From CAZTHL01 sp964613585 (GTDB lineage: Bacteria; Pseudomonadota; Alphaproteobacteria; DSM-16000; Inquilinaceae), in the NCBI GenBank assembly GCA_964613585.1, contig CAZTHL010000130.1, forward strand, positions 1 through 7,649: a DNA stretch of 7,649 nt. Reading direction: 5' to 3'. Position numbers and translations under genes: made by a program. Numbering within the stretch: the first letter of the stretch is position 1; each line of letters opens with the position of its first letter. Below are positions 6,680 to 7,649 of the stretch, piece after piece. The notes under the pieces were generated by a model, which saw only the letters and a program-made list of their open reading frames with translations, was not told the DNA's origin and did no database searches.

Positions 6680-6711
6680 CGCGCGGGCGCGGCTGTGGCG
6701 TTACGAGGCTC

Positions 6712-6740
6712 AGTCTAGGGTCTATAGCCTATTATGTCAA
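6712..6740 (-). promoter_or_regulatory. Left-facing sigma70-type promoter for the phage late genes
   Basis: On the minus strand there is a perfect -35 box TTGACA (6740-6735), a 17-base spacer, and TAGACT (6717-6712), matching four of six -10 positions. Transcription would start near 6705 and run into the capsid gene. A second, weaker pair with the same spacing overlaps it, shifted by nine bases: TTATAA (6749-6744) and TATAGA (6726-6721). The DNA upstream is AT-rich and could serve as an UP element. It contains the palindrome CTTATAAG (6743-6750). Two AGCCT direct repeats start 14 bases apart (6726 and 6740) and bracket the -35 box, a possible operator arrangement. The promoter lies within the only AT-rich stretch of the window, which supports it. 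Whether host or phage factors use it is unknown. Confidence 0.65.
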
Positions 6741-6814
6741 GCCTTATAAGATGAGATTCCAATTGATAAGAACGGGGGCGCCGCGGCTGTGACGCCCTCC
6801 TGAAGGAACGGAGG

Positions 6815-6853
6815 CGGCACGGGCCGGCCCCGCCAGGGCGGCGGCCCGTGCCG
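6815..6853 (-). terminator. GC-rich hairpin downstream of the RTX gene
   Basis: A perfect 12-bp stem is formed by bases 6815-6826 (CGGCACGGGCCG) and 6842-6853. The inner 15 bases can pair further (GCCC 6827-6830 with GGGC 6836-6839). A weaker hairpin, CCTCC (6796-6800) with GGAGG (6810-6814), follows in the minus-strand direction. The main stem ends about 25 bases after the RTX stop codon, the right distance for transcription termination. The usual U-run is absent, so it is a non-canonical intrinsic terminator candidate or an mRNA 3'-end stabiliser. It would insulate the phage promoter from RTX transcription. Confidence 0.5.
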
Positions 6854-6877
6854 GGTCGAGGCGCGCGGCGCCGGGAC

Positions 6878-7649
6878 TCAGGCCATCAGGACGTCGGCCA
6901 GCTCGGCGCCGGCGGCATCGGCGTCGACGCCGGCGGCGGCCAGCGCCTCGAGCGGCAGGTCGTCGGTGCCGGCCGCGTCGGTCAGGGTGATCGAGTCCTC
7001 GGCATCCGCGCCGTTTCGCGCGAGGACGAGGATCAGGTCGAGGGCGTCGAGGTCGACGATGGCGTCGGTGCCGTCGTCCTCATCCTCCTCGAGCCTAGTC
7101 GCAAGGTCGAGGAAGTCCTCGGCATGGTCGAGGACCACGTCGAGCTCGCCGGTCCTGATCTCAAGGACGTCGAAGGTGGTCTCATCCCCGCCGTCCACGT
7201 CGAAATCGGCGACGACATCGTTGCCGCCCTCGTCGTAGATGACGGTGTTGCGGTCGCCCGGGCCGCCGAGCGCGTGCACGTCGTCGCCGCCGCCGCCGCG
7301 CAGCTCATCGTCGCCGGCGCCGCCGACCAGGGTATCCGCGGCGGCGCCGCCGTCGAGCACGTCGTCGCCGGCCTCGCCCATCAGAACGTCCGCAGCCGCG
7401 CCGCCGAACAGATCGTCGTCGCCGTCGCCGGCCGCGAGGGTGTCTTCGCCGTCGAAGCCGATCAGGAGATCGGGGTCGGCCGTGCCGACGAGCATGTCGT
7501 CGCCGGCGCCGCCGGCGATCCGCTCATGGGCGATGAAGGCATCGTCCTGCAGGTGCTCGACATCGGTGTTGCGCAGGATGATGTCGGAGAAGCCGGTGTT
7601 CTTGATGGTCTCGAGCAGCTCGGGCTGGTCGGCCAGGCGCTCCTCGAAG
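6878..7649 (-). CDS. RTX-type calcium-binding protein, C-terminal 256 residues
   Basis: This is the 3' part of a gene whose start lies right of the window. The frame stays open to base 7648, so the internal Met at 7495 is not the start. Fragment residues 1-45 are a non-repeat segment (with GFSDIILRNTDVEHLQDDAF at 19-38) that I do not recognise. Residues about 46-134 are glycine/aspartate nonapeptide repeats of the GGxGxDxLx type, the calcium-binding beta-roll of RTX proteins. The rest is an extremely acidic region (LEEDEDDGTDAIVDLDALDL) and an Ala/Asp-rich tail ending DVLMA. There are no Cys residues. RTX proteins are usually exported by type I secretion with an uncleaved C-terminal signal, and this tail is compatible with one. 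The enzymatic or adhesive function must be in the missing N-terminal part. It is probably a host gene next to the prophage. Confidence 0.85.
   Translation of the reverse strand, partial: FEERLADQPELLETIKNTGFSDIILRNTDVEHLQDDAFIAHERIAGGAGDDMLVGTADPDLLIGFDGEDTLAAGDGDDDLFGGAAADVLMGEAGDDVLDGGAAADTLVGGAGDDELRGGGGDDVHALGGPGDRNTVIYDEGGNDVVADFDVDGGDETTFDVLEIRTGELDVVLDHAEDFLDLATRLEEDEDDGTDAIVDLDALDLILVLARNGADAEDSITLTDAAGTDDLPLEALAAAGVDADAAGAELADVLMA
7247..7513 (-). repeat. Tandem RTX nonapeptide repeats (about nine units)
   Basis: In-frame units read GGAGDDMLV, GTADPDLLI, GFDGEDTLA, AGDGDDDLF, GGAAADVLM, GEAGDDVLD, GGAAADTLV, GGAGDDELR and GGGGDDVHA, then a degenerate GGPGDRN. Canonical GGxGxD units alternate with units in which the fourth-position Gly is Ala (GGAAAD, twice). 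In a beta-roll each calcium ion is held by neighbouring units, so the degenerate ones may bind calcium weakly. Confidence 0.85.

Larger units (their letters stand above)
6438..6877. other. 440-bp gene-free region between RTX gene and phage module
   Basis: No credible protein or tRNA gene is visible on either strand. The right part (6778-6877) holds a strong GC hairpin downstream of the RTX stop. The middle (about 6711-6772) is sharply AT-rich and carries a left-facing promoter. The left part (6438-6705) would be a leader of roughly 270 bases before the capsid gene. It is GC-rich and full of short hairpins, for example CGTCCGC (6480-6486) with GCGGACG (6493-6499), and GCGGTC (6516-6521) with GACCGC (6531-6536). 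If the prophage ends here, its attachment site would lie in this stretch, but the other end is not in the window, so no direct repeat can be identified. Confidence 0.65.

Noticed and set aside
5529..6749. Plus-strand open frame of 406 codons opposite the capsid gene and the leader
   Set aside because: It is a mirror frame of the capsid gene running on into non-coding DNA; no domain and no sensible ribosome binding site.
6700..6877. tRNA gene as an integration target in the gene-free region
   Set aside because: No cloverleaf or conserved TTCGA-type T-loop with matching acceptor stem could be found by eye on either strand.
6878..7495. RTX protein as a complete 205-residue gene starting at 7495
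   Set aside because: The same frame remains open upstream to the window edge and encodes a further RTX unit (GGAGDD) and non-repeat sequence, so the Met at 7495 is internal.
7247..7513. CRISPR or other DNA-level tandem array in the RTX region
   Set aside because: The periodicity is at the protein level (nine residues, in frame, degenerate at DNA level), with no spacers.

Overview
The window looks like the structural (late) module of a T7-like, short-tailed prophage in a GC-rich bacterial chromosome, followed at its right edge by the C-terminal end of an RTX-type calcium-binding protein gene. The host is most likely an alphaproteobacterium. That rests on the high GC content, the codon bias and the style of the phage proteins, not on a marker gene. 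Every gene I can support is on the minus strand, so the biological order runs from right to left.

From right to left: (1) 7649-6878, the 3' end of an Asp/Gly-rich RTX nonapeptide-repeat protein, probably a type I secretion substrate. (2) 6877-6438, 440 bp without a gene. It holds a strong GC hairpin that may end the RTX transcript, an AT-rich island (22 G+C in the 60 bases 6711-6770) with a good sigma70-type promoter facing left, and a GC-rich leader with a 14-bp palindrome. (3) 6437-5619, major capsid protein. (4) 5581-5315, an 88-residue capsid-associated protein of unknown role. (5) 5218-4646, tail tubular protein A (T7 gp11-like adaptor). (6) 4649-2742, tail tubular protein B or nozzle (T7 gp12-like). 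(7) 2742-2227, a coiled-coil protein resembling T7 internal virion protein gp14. (8) 2230-488, a tail spike with a T7-fibre-like N-terminus, a pectate-lyase-like beta-helix and a beta-rich tip. (9) 486-166, a small helical protein in the position of the T7 small terminase subunit (gp18). (10) 169-1, the N-terminus of the large terminase subunit with its Walker A motif, cut by the window edge.

The order capsid - gp11 - gp12 - gp14 - spike - small terminase position - large terminase is that of phage T7 from gene 10 to gene 19. Three things differ. No portal or scaffold gene precedes the capsid gene. No counterparts of the large internal proteins gp15 and gp16 are present. No lysis gene lies between spike and terminase. 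From gp11 to terminase the genes overlap by 1 to 4 bases or are 1 base apart, which suggests one translationally coupled transcript, probably starting at the promoter near 6705. The structural genes are intact in the window, but it cannot be decided here whether the prophage is complete.

The points most worth following are the spike as a candidate new polysaccharide-binding or depolymerising protein, the reduced internal-protein set, the position of the capsid gene at what may be the prophage edge, and the promoter and leader structure in front of it.
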